This document shows positions 36,272 through 46,250 of a DNA stretch of 64,000 nucleotides, one piece after another; the first letter of the stretch is position 1; each line of letters begins with the position of its first letter. The notes beneath the pieces are model-generated. The model made no database searches and had not been told where the DNA came from. It was given only the letters and a program-made list of their open reading frames with translations. The position numbers and the translations under genes are program-made. Location of the stretch: assembly GCA_030146705.1 (NCBI GenBank), contig JASLBE010000044.1:1-64000 (forward strand). The letters run 5' to 3'. This stretch comes from Tissierellales bacterium (GTDB lineage Bacteria > Bacillota > Clostridia > Tissierellales > Tissierellaceae).

Positions 36272-38913
36272 TATAATTTTGCTTTTATTCCCTCTATCCT
36301 CTCTAGGGTGCTTTCATACATTCCTTCATATTTTTCTAATTTTTCTCTTTCAGCCTCTACCAAGTGGTCTGGTGCCTTGTCAGTAAAGCCCTTATTAGAA
36401 AGTTTTCCCCTAGCTCTTTTTATTTCTCCTTCTAGCTTAGTCCTTTCTTTTTCCAAACGGTCTAGCTCTTTTTCGTAGTCTATTAGTTCAGAAAGTGGTA
36501 ATAAAACTTCACAACGGTCTAAAACTACTGTAACAGTCTCTTCGCCGATTTCTTCAAGGTCCTCTATAAGTCTTACACTATCTGCAGAAGCCAAGTTTAT
36601 AAAGTATCTTTCTCCCTTTTGGATAATCTCCTTAATCTCTTGGTCTTCTGTTACAAATATTTGTTCAGACTTCCTAGATGGAACTATATCCATTTCATTC
36701 CTAATATTCCTAATTTTACTAATGGCCATTTTTATATATTCTATATGGTCTTCTGCCTTTTCAAACCTATACTCTTCCATATATTTAGGCCAAGTTTCAA
36801 CAATTAAAGCACCATTATTTGGCAAGTAAGACCAAATTTCTTCTGTTATAAATGGCATAAATGGATGGAGAAGCTTTAAAATATTCTTTAAAACTAGGAG
36901 TAGGACTTTTTCAGCTGTTTTTTTGCTTTTTCCATCATCTCCATAAAGTCTAGATTTTACCATTTCAATATACCAATCACAATACTCATCCCAAATTAGG
37001 TCATAGATTTTTTCAGCAGCCAGGCCTAGGTCATAATTCTCTAGATTCCTAGTAATTTCTTTAATACTAGTATTCATCCTGCTAATTATCCACTTGTCCT
37101 CTTCTTCTAAGTCTTTTAAATCTAGTTCCTCCTTGGCTACTTCACTATCTAAGTTCATTAAAACAAACCTAGTAGCATTCCAAAGCTTGTTGGCAAAGTT
37201 CCTATTTGCCTCAACCCTATCATAGCTAAACCTCATATCATTACCTGGAGTACTTCCCGTTACTAGGGTAAACCTTAGGGCATCTGCCCCATAGTCCTTT
37301 ATTATATCTAATGGGTCTATACCATTATCTAAGGACTTACTCATTTTTCTTCCCTGCTCATCTCTTATAAGACCTGTTAAAACAACATCCTTAAAAGGTA
37401 GTTCCCCAGTATTTTCAAGGGCTGAGAAAACCATTCTTATAACCCAGAAGAAAATTATATCATAGCCAGTTACTAAAACATCCGTTGGGTAAAAATAATC
37501 CAAGTCAGGAGTTTTATCTGGCCAGCCAAGTGTAGAGAAAGGCCACAAGGCAGATGAAAACCAAGTATCTAATGTGTCTGGATCTTGGACTAGGTTCTTA
37601 CTTCCACAACTACAAACCTCAGGCTCTTCCTTGCTAACTATTACTTCACCACAATCTTGGCAGTAGTAAACTGGTAGCCTATGTCCCCACCAAAGTTGTC
37701 TAGAGATACACCAATCCTTAATATTTTCCAACCAATTTATATATATTCCTTTAAATCTTTCTGGAATAAAGCTAAGCTCATCTTTATAGGCTGCTTCTAG
37801 GGCAGGTTTAGCCAAGTCTTCCATCTTAACAAACCATTGTTTAGAAATTAATGGTTCTATTACTGTATCACACCTATCACAGTGACCTACTGCATTTTCG
37901 TGGTCCTTAATAGCAACTAAGTAGCCTCCAGCCTCCAAGTCTTTTACTATTTCCTTCCTAGCCTCATACCTCTCAAGGCCCTCATACTTTCCACCATTTT
38001 CTGAAATAGTAGCATCCTCATTCATAATTATAAGTTGGCCTAGTCCATGTCTTTCTCCAACTTCAAAGTCATTTGGGTCGTGGGAAGGAGTTATTTTAAC
38101 AGCTCCTGAACCAAATTCCATATCTACATAGTCATCTTCTATAATTGGAATTTCCCTATCTACCAAGGGTAAAATAGCCATTTTCCCAACCAGGTCTGTA
38201 TACCTATCATCTTCTGGATTTACAGCAATTGCCAAGTCTCCTAAGATAGTTTCTGGCCTTGTTGTTGCTATTTCTATAAAATCCTTTGAGTCCTTTATTG
38301 GATACCTTATATGCCATATATGGCCGTGCTGGTCTTCGTGGTTTACCTCTGCATCAGATACAGCAGTTTTACAGTTTGGACACCAATTTATTATCCTGTC
38401 CCCTCTATAAATTAACCCCTTATTATAAAGGTTAACAAAAACTTCTTTAACAGCCTTACTAGGTCCTTCATCCAGGGTAAAAGTATCCCTATCCCAGTCA
38501 CAAGAAACACCTATTTTTTTCATTTGATTCCTAATATTTCCACCATATTCATGGGTCCAGTCCCAGGCAACTTCCAAGAAGGCCTCCCTGCCGATCATAT
38601 CCTTAGACTTTCCTTCTTGTTTTAACTTATTAACTACCCTAGCCTCTGTTGATATACTTGCATGGTCAGTTCCTGGTAACCAAAGAGCTGAATACCCATC
38701 CATCCTTTTCCACCTAGTTAAAACATCTTGAAAAGCACTTTGTAATGCATGGCCCATATGTAGGTTTCCAGTTACATTTGGCGGCGGCATTATAATTGTA
38801 AAAGGTTTTTTGTTTTCATCTATTCTTGCTTGAAAATATTTGTTGTCAGTCCAATACTTATAAATCCTATCTTCAAATTCTTTTGGATCATAAGTTTTTG
38901 ATAAATTTTCCAT
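36271..38913 (-). CDS. valS: Valyl-tRNA synthetase
   Basis: 880 residues from the ATG at 38913. The HIGH motif is H-M-G-H in PPNVTGNLHMGH, and KMSKS appears as GRKMSKSLDN. The CP1 editing domain is inserted between. Zinc-type cysteine groups are seen (CPNC, CDRC, CQDC). The tRNA-binding coiled coil forms the last ~70 residues. It charges tRNA-Val. The frame runs 24 codons further upstream through the T-box terminator; TAGGAGG precedes the chosen ATG. Confidence 0.97.
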   Translation of the reverse strand: MENLSKTYDPKEFEDRIYKYWTDNKYFQARIDENKKPFTIIMPPPNVTGNLHMGHALQSAFQDVLTRWKRMDGYSALWLPGTDHASISTEARVVNKLKQEGKSKDMIGREAFLEVAWDWTHEYGGNIRNQMKKIGVSCDWDRDTFTLDEGPSKAVKEVFVNLYNKGLIYRGDRIINWCPNCKTAVSDAEVNHEDQHGHIWHIRYPIKDSKDFIEIATTRPETILGDLAIAVNPEDDRYTDLVGKMAILPLVDREIPIIEDDYVDMEFGSGAVKITPSHDPNDFEVGERHGLGQLIIMNEDATISENGGKYEGLERYEARKEIVKDLEAGGYLVAIKDHENAVGHCDRCDTVIEPLISKQWFVKMEDLAKPALEAAYKDELSFIPERFKGIYINWLENIKDWCISRQLWWGHRLPVYYCQDCGEVIVSKEEPEVCSCGSKNLVQDPDTLDTWFSSALWPFSTLGWPDKTPDLDYFYPTDVLVTGYDIIFFWVIRMVFSALENTGELPFKDVVLTGLIRDEQGRKMSKSLDNGIDPLDIIKDYGADALRFTLVTGSTPGNDMRFSYDRVEANRNFANKLWNATRFVLMNLDSEVAKEELDLKDLEEEDKWIISRMNTSIKEITRNLENYDLGLAAEKIYDLIWDEYCDWYIEMVKSRLYGDDGKSKKTAEKVLLLVLKNILKLLHPFMPFITEEIWSYLPNNGALIVETWPKYMEEYRFEKAEDHIEYIKMAISKIRNIRNEMDIVPSRKSEQIFVTEDQEIKEIIQKGERYFINLASADSVRLIEDLEEIGEETVTVVLDRCEVLLPLSELIDYEKELDRLEKERTKLEGEIKRARGKLSNKGFTDKAPDHLVEAEREKLEKYEGMYESTLERIEGIKAKL

Positions 38914-38933
38914 TCTTTCCCTCCTAATAAAAT

Positions 38934-39166
38934 AAAAAAACCTCCATCCTAATAAAAGGACGAAGGTAAAATTTCGCGGTACCACCTTAATTCCATATTT
39001 CTATGGCTCTTAATTACTATAAGGCATAACCCTTTATTCCTACTTAAGTTCAGAATAAATGCTCTAAAGCTACTTCAGTATAAGCTCCTTAGGACTTTCC
39101 ACCAACCAGCCCCTCTCTTGCAAGGACCCTATACCTACTCCTCTTTATCACAGCATTTCCATATTA
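38934..39166 (-). promoter_or_regulatory. T-box leader of valS
   Basis: Minus-strand leader with AGGAGTAGGTA in stem I, T-box core AAGGTGGTACCGCG (near 38974-38988), and terminator stem ACCTTCGTCC/GGATGGAGGT followed by TTTTTTT. UGGU complements ACCA, i.e. an A discriminator, as in tRNA-Val. Confidence 0.93.
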
Positions 39167-39172
39167 TGCTTA

Positions 39173-39201
39173 ATTATAACTATATTATAAAAAAAAGTCA
39201 A
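39173..39201 (-). promoter_or_regulatory. valS promoter
   Basis: Minus strand: TTGACT (39196-39201), a 17-base spacer, TATAAT (39173-39178), just after the upstream MATE gene. Confidence 0.75.
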
Positions 39202-39205
39202 ACTC

Positions 39206-40552
39206 CTATTTTCCAAAAATATACTTTACAGCATCCCTTATGTCCTTAAAGGCTAGGATACAAATTATAAGGGTTAAAAACTCAACAACAGATACTGTAA
39301 GCCATACTCCTTTAAGCCCAAATAGTTTTGAGAAAATCAAAAGAACCAAAACTATTAAAATGCTCCCCCTTAAAAGGGATATAAAGGTAGATATCCTATA
39401 CTCTTCCATAGATTGGATATAGGAAGTTATTACTATATTTATCCCCATAAATATAAAGGCTGAAAAATATATTTTTATTCCCTGGGAGGTTATCCTCAAA
39501 AGCTCACCTGTATCAGACATAAATAATTTAGCAAGTCCATCTGGCCAAATAAGGCCTATTATATAGAAAAATATTCCTGTTACAAGAGATACAACTACTC
39601 CAAGCTTCATAGCCTCATAGACTCTTTCCATTTTTTCTGCCCCATAGTTCATACTTACTATTGGTTGGATGGCCTGACCCATACCTGAAAATATAGAATT
39701 TCCCACTAGGGATAGGTTGGCTATTACACTATAGGCTGAAATTCCTATATCCCCAACTATTTTAAGTAGGATAATGTTAAATATATAAATAACTATACCT
39801 GCTGAAAGCTCTATTAGTGCACTGGGAACTCCATTTAAAACTATTCTTTTAATGACCTGGAAGTCATAGCTAGTTTTTTCAAACTTAAGCTCATTTTTCC
39901 CCTTTATAAAATGCAGGCTAAGTATCATAAGAGAAACTATTGGGCTTAGGGCTGTGGCTACTGCCCCACCCCAAATTCCTAGGTCAAATATAAATATTAA
40001 GATATAGTCAAAAACAACATTAAAAAGACTTGACCCAAGGGATGCTACCATTACTAGGTTAGGCGACCCATCATTCCTAATAAAAAGACCTAGGGCTATA
40101 CTAAATACTTTAAAAATTGTTGTAGTTGCTATTACCCTCATATATGTTTTTGTAAGTTCATAAGAATAGGCTGTGGCACCTAAGGAGACTACTATGGAGT
40201 CTAAAAAATAGAGGTTCCATATTGTTACAAGCAGTCCTGCTATAAAACCTAGCTTCATAGATAGGTTAAATATTTGATTGCCTGTTTCATAGTCTCCCCT
40301 ACCCCGACTTACTGCAAGGGCTGTTGCCCCACCAACCCCAGTTATTAGCCCTATGCTATTAACTATTTTTATTACTGGTATGGCTATATTTACAGCTGAA
40401 AGTCCTGGCCCTCCCAGGGCTCTTCCAACCATTATTGTGTCCCCTAATATGTAAAGAGAGTTGCCTAGCATACCTCCAACACTTGGTAGGAGATACCTTA
40501 AAAATATTTGCCTAATATCTCCCCCTAAAAGTTGACTATCTGATTCTCTCAA
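39206..40552 (-). CDS. MATE-family efflux transporter (copy 1)
   Basis: 448 residues, about 12 membrane helices in two MatE halves. The start is TTG, with TAGGAGGGG seven bases upstream. It is closely similar to the other MATE protein at 41145-42494 (shared L-L-P-S-x-G-G-M-L-G, V-G-G-A-T, I-F-N-L-S). It probably exports cationic drugs or metabolites with Na+ or H+ coupling; substrate unknown. It follows pgsA by 11 bases. Confidence 0.9.
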   Translation of the reverse strand: MRESDSQLLGGDIRQIFLRYLLPSVGGMLGNSLYILGDTIMVGRALGGPGLSAVNIAIPVIKIVNSIGLITGVGGATALAVSRGRGDYETGNQIFNLSMKLGFIAGLLVTIWNLYFLDSIVVSLGATAYSYELTKTYMRVIATTTIFKVFSIALGLFIRNDGSPNLVMVASLGSSLFNVVFDYILIFIFDLGIWGGAVATALSPIVSLMILSLHFIKGKNELKFEKTSYDFQVIKRIVLNGVPSALIELSAGIVIYIFNIILLKIVGDIGISAYSVIANLSLVGNSIFSGMGQAIQPIVSMNYGAEKMERVYEAMKLGVVVSLVTGIFFYIIGLIWPDGLAKLFMSDTGELLRITSQGIKIYFSAFIFMGINIVITSYIQSMEEYRISTFISLLRGSILIVLVLLIFSKLFGLKGVWLTVSVVEFLTLIICILAFKDIRDAVKYIFGK

Positions 40553-40563
40553 TAATACCCCTC

Positions 40564-41091
40564 CTAACCTTGTTCTCTTATTTTTAAAAACTCCTTAAAA
40601 TAGTTTATAAATGCTAGTATATTTACTATTACTGTTATTGTAAATAGGATTTTTGAAATTTCCAGGGGTAACTTTAAAACTATGGATATTATTGATAGGT
40701 AAAAAAACACAGTTCCCAGCTTCCCAAACTTATCTGATGGTATTACACTTGCTTCAGTAAATAAATATAAAATTCCTGCACCTATAATTAGGCTCACTTC
40801 TTTTAAGCCCATTACTATTAAAATCCAACTAGGGATTATCTTCGCTACTGTAAAAGTTATTAAAATTGCAAAAACAAAAAGCTTGTCTGCCAAGGGGTCT
40901 AAAAGGGCTCCTAGTTTAGACTCTAAGTTATACTTTCTGGCAATATATCCATCTAGTAGGTCCGATATTCCTGCAATTACAAAAACAATACCTGCATATG
41001 TCCATTTATCTACTCCCTTAGAATAGAAAAAATATAAATACACAGGTATTAATATTATTCTAAATATAGTAATTATATTAGGTATGTTCAT
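40564..41091 (-). CDS. pgsA: CDP-diacylglycerol-glycerol-3-phosphate 3-phosphatidyltransferase
   Basis: 175 residues from the ATG at 41091, polytopic. The CDP-alcohol phosphotransferase motif D-x2-D-G-x2-A-R-x8-G-x3-D-x3-D is complete (D-L-L-D-G-Y-I-A-R through L-L-D-P-L-A-D). It makes phosphatidylglycerol phosphate, the first step to PG. GGAGGG precedes the chosen ATG; an earlier in-frame ATG has no good site. It lies between two MATE genes. Confidence 0.92.
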   Translation of the reverse strand: MNIPNIITIFRIILIPVYLYFFYSKGVDKWTYAGIVFVIAGISDLLDGYIARKYNLESKLGALLDPLADKLFVFAILITFTVAKIIPSWILIVMGLKEVSLIIGAGILYLFTEASVIPSDKFGKLGTVFFYLSIISIVLKLPLEISKILFTITVIVNILAFINYFKEFLKIREQG

Positions 41092-41144
41092 CCTTATCCC
41101 TCCATACCTAAATAATACCATATTATATTAATTTTAATAAGATT

Positions 41145-42494
41145 TTATTTCTTTTTCCCCCTAATAGTATAGGCTATTAGGTCCCTACATTCTTTATATA
41201 CTAAAATACTTGTTATGAAGGCTAAAAATTCTGCTAGGGGAACTGTTGCCCAAACCCCATTAAGACCAAATAATCTTGCCAGGACTACAAGTAGGATGGC
41301 AACATAGATACTTCCTCTTAAAAGAGATATTATTACTGAAGCCCTTATCCTTTCCTTGGACTGGATATAGGCTATCATTGCAATATTTACCCCAACTATT
41401 ATATAGGCTGCAAAGTATATTTTTATGGCCTGGACTCCTAGCCTTATTATTTCTCCCTTTTCACTGGTAAATAGGCCTGCATAGAAATTTGGGAAAACTA
41501 GGCCAGATATAAAGAAGGCAACTCCCAGTATAAGTCCAGTTAAAACTCCTAGCCTTCCAGCCTCTAGTGCCCTCTCTTCTTGTCCTGCCCCATAGTTTAT
41601 ACTTACTAGTGGTTGGATGGCCTGGCCAACCCCATTAAATATTGAATTGGCAAAAAGTGCCCAATTTATAATTATTCCATAAACTGATACTGCTAAGTCT
41701 CCCGCAATTTTTATTAGGGTTATATTAAACAGGTAGATTACTATACCTATGGAAAATTCTAAAATAAAAGATGGGAAACCAATTTTCATTATCCTGCCAA
41801 TATAGTGCTTATCTGGCCTAATTCGGTCAAATTTTATCTTATTCTTCCCCCTAATAAAATGAGTTAGAAGGATACCTATACTAACAATAGGGCTTACTGC
41901 TGTTGCAAAGGCTGCCCCCCACATCCCCATATTGTAAGGAAATACTAAAATGTAGTCCACTATTAGGTTAAATAGGGCACTGGCTAAGGTTGCAACCATT
42001 ACAAGCTTTGGAGACCCATCATTCCTAACAAAAATTCCTAGGGTTACATTTAGGCTTGTAAATATATTAAAATATAGGTAAATACTCAAGTAGGACCTAA
42101 CCATATCATAGGTAAAGTCTGTTGTTCCAAAGAAACCTATAAAGGTATCCAGGGCAAAAAGCCTAAATAAGATTAAAATAATTCCAAGTATCATAGAAAG
42201 CCCCAAGGATAGGTTGAATATATCATTGGCCTTCTCGTTTTCATTTTGACCCCTTAAAATAGATAGGATAGTTGCCCCACCTACTCCAAACATTAATCCA
42301 GTTGCATTTATTAACCTAAACATTGGCAGGATCATATTAAGAGCTGCTAAACCCTGGGCACCCATGGCCTGACCAATTATTATAGTATCTCCAATAACAT
42401 ATGCAGCCGTTCCTAGCATCCCACCAATACTAGGCAGAAGATATTGGAAAAAGCTCTTCCTAATATCTCCAGTTAATAAGCTGTTTTCTTCCAC
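41145..42494 (-). CDS. MATE-family efflux transporter (copy 2)
   Basis: 449 residues, 12 predicted helices, GTG start with AAAGGAG. It is about the same length as the MATE copy at 39206-40552, with the same motif order. The two flank pgsA, which suggests a tandem duplication with pgsA lying between. Substrate unknown. Confidence 0.9.
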   Translation of the reverse strand: MEENSLLTGDIRKSFFQYLLPSIGGMLGTAAYVIGDTIIIGQAMGAQGLAALNMILPMFRLINATGLMFGVGGATILSILRGQNENEKANDIFNLSLGLSMILGIILILFRLFALDTFIGFFGTTDFTYDMVRSYLSIYLYFNIFTSLNVTLGIFVRNDGSPKLVMVATLASALFNLIVDYILVFPYNMGMWGAAFATAVSPIVSIGILLTHFIRGKNKIKFDRIRPDKHYIGRIMKIGFPSFILEFSIGIVIYLFNITLIKIAGDLAVSVYGIIINWALFANSIFNGVGQAIQPLVSINYGAGQEERALEAGRLGVLTGLILGVAFFISGLVFPNFYAGLFTSEKGEIIRLGVQAIKIYFAAYIIVGVNIAMIAYIQSKERIRASVIISLLRGSIYVAILLVVLARLFGLNGVWATVPLAEFLAFITSILVYKECRDLIAYTIRGKKK

Positions 42495-42591
42495 ACAATC
42501 ACTCCTTTTTTTCTAAACCTCACTATATTAAATACAATTTCCTTGAAATAGTCAATATAAAAATAAACTTCCCTACTATTTTACCACATTA

Positions 42592-42616
42592 AAACAGACT
42601 AGGTTAAACTAGCCTG
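42592..42616 (-). terminator. Weak terminator after the PglX-like gene
   Basis: ACAGaCTAG and CTAGcCTGT form an imperfect stem that spans the stop codon, with TTTTAAT on the minus strand. Confidence 0.35.
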
Positions 42617-45480
42617 TAAGTAATCCTCTTATTATCTATTGAATAAATATCTGCCCTCTTATAGGTCCTGCTATGGTAAGAAGAGTACTCTTCCCTAAAA
42701 TATCTTTCTATCCTGGCCTTAAAGTTTTCCCCCTCCCTAAGTCTTAAAACAGAGCAAATATAGGCTATGTTTTGGTTTATGCTACACTTGGGGTAAACCA
42801 GACCCAAAACCCTCCTAAGTTCAGTATAAATCCTATTAAAGTTTATGGACCTACTTGGTTTATATGGGCCATAGTCATAAGCCTTAAAAGAGTCCCTACT
42901 AGTAATAAGCCCCCCTTTAAAACTGTACCTTCCAAGGATTAGCCCTAGAAAATAGGATAAGACTGTTTCCATTGCTTCTTTTTCTGTCATTACATAAATA
43001 TTTACTTCAGACCTTTTAAAATCTTCCTTAACCTGCCTAATAGTAATATCTCTTGGGTCTACCCTTGGGTCTAGCTCCTCCTCCAGGCCATAAATCTTAA
43101 TAAATTCTTTATTAATTTTTTCTTCAATTTTTCCAAGCCTGAGAAAGCTTGTATTTAGATTTTTAATCCAGGCCCTAAAATCCTCCTCCAGGCTTGCCCC
43201 TCCTAGAAAAATAATTGGATGGTAGCGAAAGTTCCAAGATTCTTCAAAACTCTCCCAGTCCCTCTTAGAAAGTTCTATAGCCTCTTTTACTAGGCCATCT
43301 ATCCTATCCTTGGACTCCCTCTTAACTATAACAGGTATATTTTTTATATCTCCTACCTGGTAATTTAATGTAGGGTTTTGTATATTCATAAATTTTGTAG
43401 AAAGCTTTGAACACATTAGGCCTGTTAGGTAATAAATATTATCCTCAGATGGGAAGACTGAAGATCCCCCAACATCAAAAACAAACCCTTCCTGACTATA
43501 CCTTGCCCCAAAGTAAGAGGAGCTTACAAAAGACCAAGTAATCCCCTCTTTAAAATACATCTGCTTAGATGGAAGTTTATTGCCCACGGTCTTAAGCTCA
43601 TCATAGCTAGGCTTATCAAACCTTATAACATAGTCAAGATTTCCATACCACTTCCTATACCTGCCTCCCTTATTATAGGGGGCATACTTTTTTCCTGACC
43701 TGTGAAAGTCTTCTATACTTGTCTTAAAAAAGCCTATATCCCTATGGTCCACCTCATGCCAAAATCTTAAGTACTTCCTATTATTCCCCGTGGCCACCCC
43801 CTGCCTAGGCTGGGCAATTTCTAGTAGGGACTTAGAATTTTTATAAATTTTATATATTCTATCACTGGCCCAAAAGGCCAAAGGACTTCCTGGAAGTAGC
43901 CTGTATTTTTCCATATTGGACCTATACCTATAGTCCACTTCTTTGTTTTTTACAGCTTCTAAGACTTTTAACTCCTGGTTTTCCCTCCCCTTAAAACTAG
44001 AAAGCTTTAAGTAGTCTCCCTCCTTAGTTGTCCTGTAGTTCCTCAAACTAAAGATACAGATTGGGACTGTTGCATAGGAAAAAGCTGAGTATTCCAATTG
44101 GACCAGGCTGGATATGGATTTTTCCTTTATAATATAGCCCCTTAAGTCTTCATAGGATTTAATAAACATCCAAGTATAGGGGGTCATTAGCCCAATTTCC
44201 CCTCTACTACTAGTCTTTTCCATACAGTAGACTATAAAGGCAGAATATAGGTCGTATTTTCCCAGGCTATAATGCTGGTCTATATACTTCCTTAACTTTG
44301 TATTCAAAGACCTTACACCCATATAAGGGGGGTTCGTTATAGTAATTTGATAGGTCCCACTTAAAATTTTATCCTGGTGGATTAACTTTTCCAGCTTGCC
44401 TTCATACTTACTGGCTAGAACCTTTTGCCTTAGCCTAGGATAAAGTTCCTGGCTATTTGGCCTAACCTTGGTTAAGGAACCATATATTTTGCTATCCTTA
44501 TACTGGCCTATAAAATCTATTAGGTCTTGGTCCTTTAAAATTTTTTCTAAGTCTTTTAGCTCTTCTGGACTAACCTCTTCTATGCAGGATATATTTAATT
44601 TAAAGTCCCTAAATTCTTTCAACCTTTTAAAGATCCCCCTATCATATTCCATAGCCTTACTCATTAAGGCAAAGGAGGCAATAGAGTAAACCTTGCTATC
44701 TATTTCTAAACCATATAGGTTGTTTTTCAAAATTAAGTAGGGAATTTCCCCCTTATTGTAGCCCTCAAGTTCATAAAGCCTATAAAGATAGTCAAAAAGA
44801 CCAATTAAAATATTCCCACTACCTAGGGCTGGGTCAAAACAAGTCATATCTTCAAGCCTAATGCTTTTTCTCCCCTCAAGTTCTCCCTCATTGTCAAGAT
44901 AGTAGCCATAGTCCCCTTTCAAGTCCTCCCTCCTATTATTTTCAATATAGGACCTAATCAAGGAATTTTCTATTAGGTAGTTTACTATCCACTTAGGAGT
45001 AAAAATTTGAGTGGCAAAGGGAATTTCTTCTTTTTTATACCTTTTTTTCTGCCTAATTATAGTATCGCTTATATCATAAATATAATACTGGTAGAGCCAA
45101 CCAATTATCTCTATCTCCCTCCAGTTTTCATCCCGTATATCCCTTCTTTCTACAATTTTCATAAGAAAGTTACTCCTAGCCAAGTCTTCAATTAGCCTAG
45201 ATCTCTCAAAATTTATATGCCTTTGAAAGACCTGCATCCAAATGTTTTCATAGTCTGCCAAAGACTCCCTAAGCCTAGTTTCAAGCTGGTCATCTTTAAA
45301 AAATATCCTGGCTAAAAAACCATTTACCTCTAGGTATTTCAAGATAATTATCTTTAGAAATATTTGAGAACCTAGGTCCTCCCTATCTCTGTGGGAAATA
45401 TCTTTCCTATATTTGCCTATAATATTATTAATTTCTATCCTAGCACCTGCTCCAAAATTTTTAAGACTTACAGAATCCAA
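42604..45480 (-). CDS. pglX: Solitary PglX-like adenine-specific DNA methyltransferase
   Basis: 958 residues. An N-terminal helical region (1-150) leads into the motif X area F-A-T-Q-I-F-T-P-K-W (about 155-164). SAM motif I is D216-P-A-L-G-S-G, and the catalytic motif is N383-P-P-Y. Blocks such as I-T-W-S-F-V-S-S-S and N-P-T-L-N-Y-Q-V-G-D match BREX PglX, which is usually about 1200 residues. No other BREX gene (brxA, brxB, brxC, pglZ, brxL) or nuclease is near. TTG start behind GGGAGG. It should methylate adenine in a specific site; whether it also defends is open. A type IIG enzyme is the alternative. Confidence 0.85.
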   Translation of the reverse strand: MDSVSLKNFGAGARIEINNIIGKYRKDISHRDREDLGSQIFLKIIILKYLEVNGFLARIFFKDDQLETRLRESLADYENIWMQVFQRHINFERSRLIEDLARSNFLMKIVERRDIRDENWREIEIIGWLYQYYIYDISDTIIRQKKRYKKEEIPFATQIFTPKWIVNYLIENSLIRSYIENNRREDLKGDYGYYLDNEGELEGRKSIRLEDMTCFDPALGSGNILIGLFDYLYRLYELEGYNKGEIPYLILKNNLYGLEIDSKVYSIASFALMSKAMEYDRGIFKRLKEFRDFKLNISCIEEVSPEELKDLEKILKDQDLIDFIGQYKDSKIYGSLTKVRPNSQELYPRLRQKVLASKYEGKLEKLIHQDKILSGTYQITITNPPYMGVRSLNTKLRKYIDQHYSLGKYDLYSAFIVYCMEKTSSRGEIGLMTPYTWMFIKSYEDLRGYIIKEKSISSLVQLEYSAFSYATVPICIFSLRNYRTTKEGDYLKLSSFKGRENQELKVLEAVKNKEVDYRYRSNMEKYRLLPGSPLAFWASDRIYKIYKNSKSLLEIAQPRQGVATGNNRKYLRFWHEVDHRDIGFFKTSIEDFHRSGKKYAPYNKGGRYRKWYGNLDYVIRFDKPSYDELKTVGNKLPSKQMYFKEGITWSFVSSSYFGARYSQEGFVFDVGGSSVFPSEDNIYYLTGLMCSKLSTKFMNIQNPTLNYQVGDIKNIPVIVKRESKDRIDGLVKEAIELSKRDWESFEESWNFRYHPIIFLGGASLEEDFRAWIKNLNTSFLRLGKIEEKINKEFIKIYGLEEELDPRVDPRDITIRQVKEDFKRSEVNIYVMTEKEAMETVLSYFLGLILGRYSFKGGLITSRDSFKAYDYGPYKPSRSINFNRIYTELRRVLGLVYPKCSINQNIAYICSVLRLREGENFKARIERYFREEYSSYHSRTYKRADIYSIDNKRITYRLV

Positions 45481-45598
45481 GTTTCCAATCCTCCCAAAAT
45501 ATAAGTATTATATAATAAATATTGACCTTTTAAGTATTAACTCTCCCTACCCTATTTTATATCATTATTTAAATATTTAAACAATATTTTCCAAAAAA

Positions 45599-45620
45599 AA
45601 AGCATACTACTAGTATGCTT
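45599..45620 (-). terminator. Terminator after xpt
   Basis: AAGCATACTA and TAGTATGCTT pair around a single C. On the minus strand eight T follow; the stem overlaps the xpt stop. Confidence 0.7.
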
Positions 45621-46188
45621 ATCTAAACTTAATTTTCCCATCTTCTATTTCATCGATTATGGCCAAAGACTCTAATTGAATACCCTCATCCCTAAGGGCC
45701 TGACCTCCAACTTGGAAACCTTTTTCTATAGCCACCCCAACCCCAACTAGGTTGGCCCTGGCCTCGTGTATTAGGTCTACTAACCCAGATATGGCCTTTC
45801 CATTGGCTAAAAAATCATCTATAATTAAAATATTTTCTCCCTCTTTTAAGTACTCTTTTGCCACCATTATCTTATATGTTTTGCCTTGTGTATAGGAGTA
45901 AACATCAGTACTGTATTTATCATCAGATAAATTTTGAGATTCTCTCTTTCTTGCAAATACCATAGGTACACGGAAGTATTGAGCTGTTATAGCTGCAATT
46001 GCTATTCCTGAAGTTTCTGCAGTTAAAATCTTGTCAACTTCCACATCCTTAAACCTCCTTTTAAACTCCTTGCCTATTTCATTTAATAGGTCAACATCTA
46101 CCTGGTGGTTTAAAAATCCATCAACCTTAACTACATTTCCCTCTTTTATCTCACATTCCTCTTTAATTCTCTCTTTTAATAATATCAA
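45619..46188 (-). CDS. xpt: Xanthine phosphoribosyltransferase
   Basis: 189 residues, full length. N-terminal L-K-E-R-I-K-E, the hallmark A-E-T-S-G-I-A-I, A-R-K, and PRPP motif ILIIDDFLANG. It converts xanthine and PRPP to XMP. The start is TTG, with AAGGAGAGG six bases upstream. The short leader has a clean promoter but no purine riboswitch, unlike many Bacillota xpt genes. Confidence 0.95.
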   Translation of the reverse strand: MILLKERIKEECEIKEGNVVKVDGFLNHQVDVDLLNEIGKEFKRRFKDVEVDKILTAETSGIAIAAITAQYFRVPMVFARKRESQNLSDDKYSTDVYSYTQGKTYKIMVAKEYLKEGENILIIDDFLANGKAISGLVDLIHEARANLVGVGVAIEKGFQVGGQALRDEGIQLESLAIIDEIEDGKIKFR

Positions 46189-46221
46189 TACTACCTCTCC
46201 TTAATTTGAAATAATAACAAC

Positions 46222-46250
46222 ATTATAATTCATATTAATTATTTTATCAA
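46222..46250 (-). promoter_or_regulatory. xpt promoter
   Basis: Minus strand: TTGATA (46245-46250), a 17-base spacer, TATAAT (46222-46227). Confidence 0.7.

Noticed and set aside
38914..38985. N-terminal extension of valS
   Set aside because: It translates the T-box terminator; TAGGAGG precedes the ATG at 38913.
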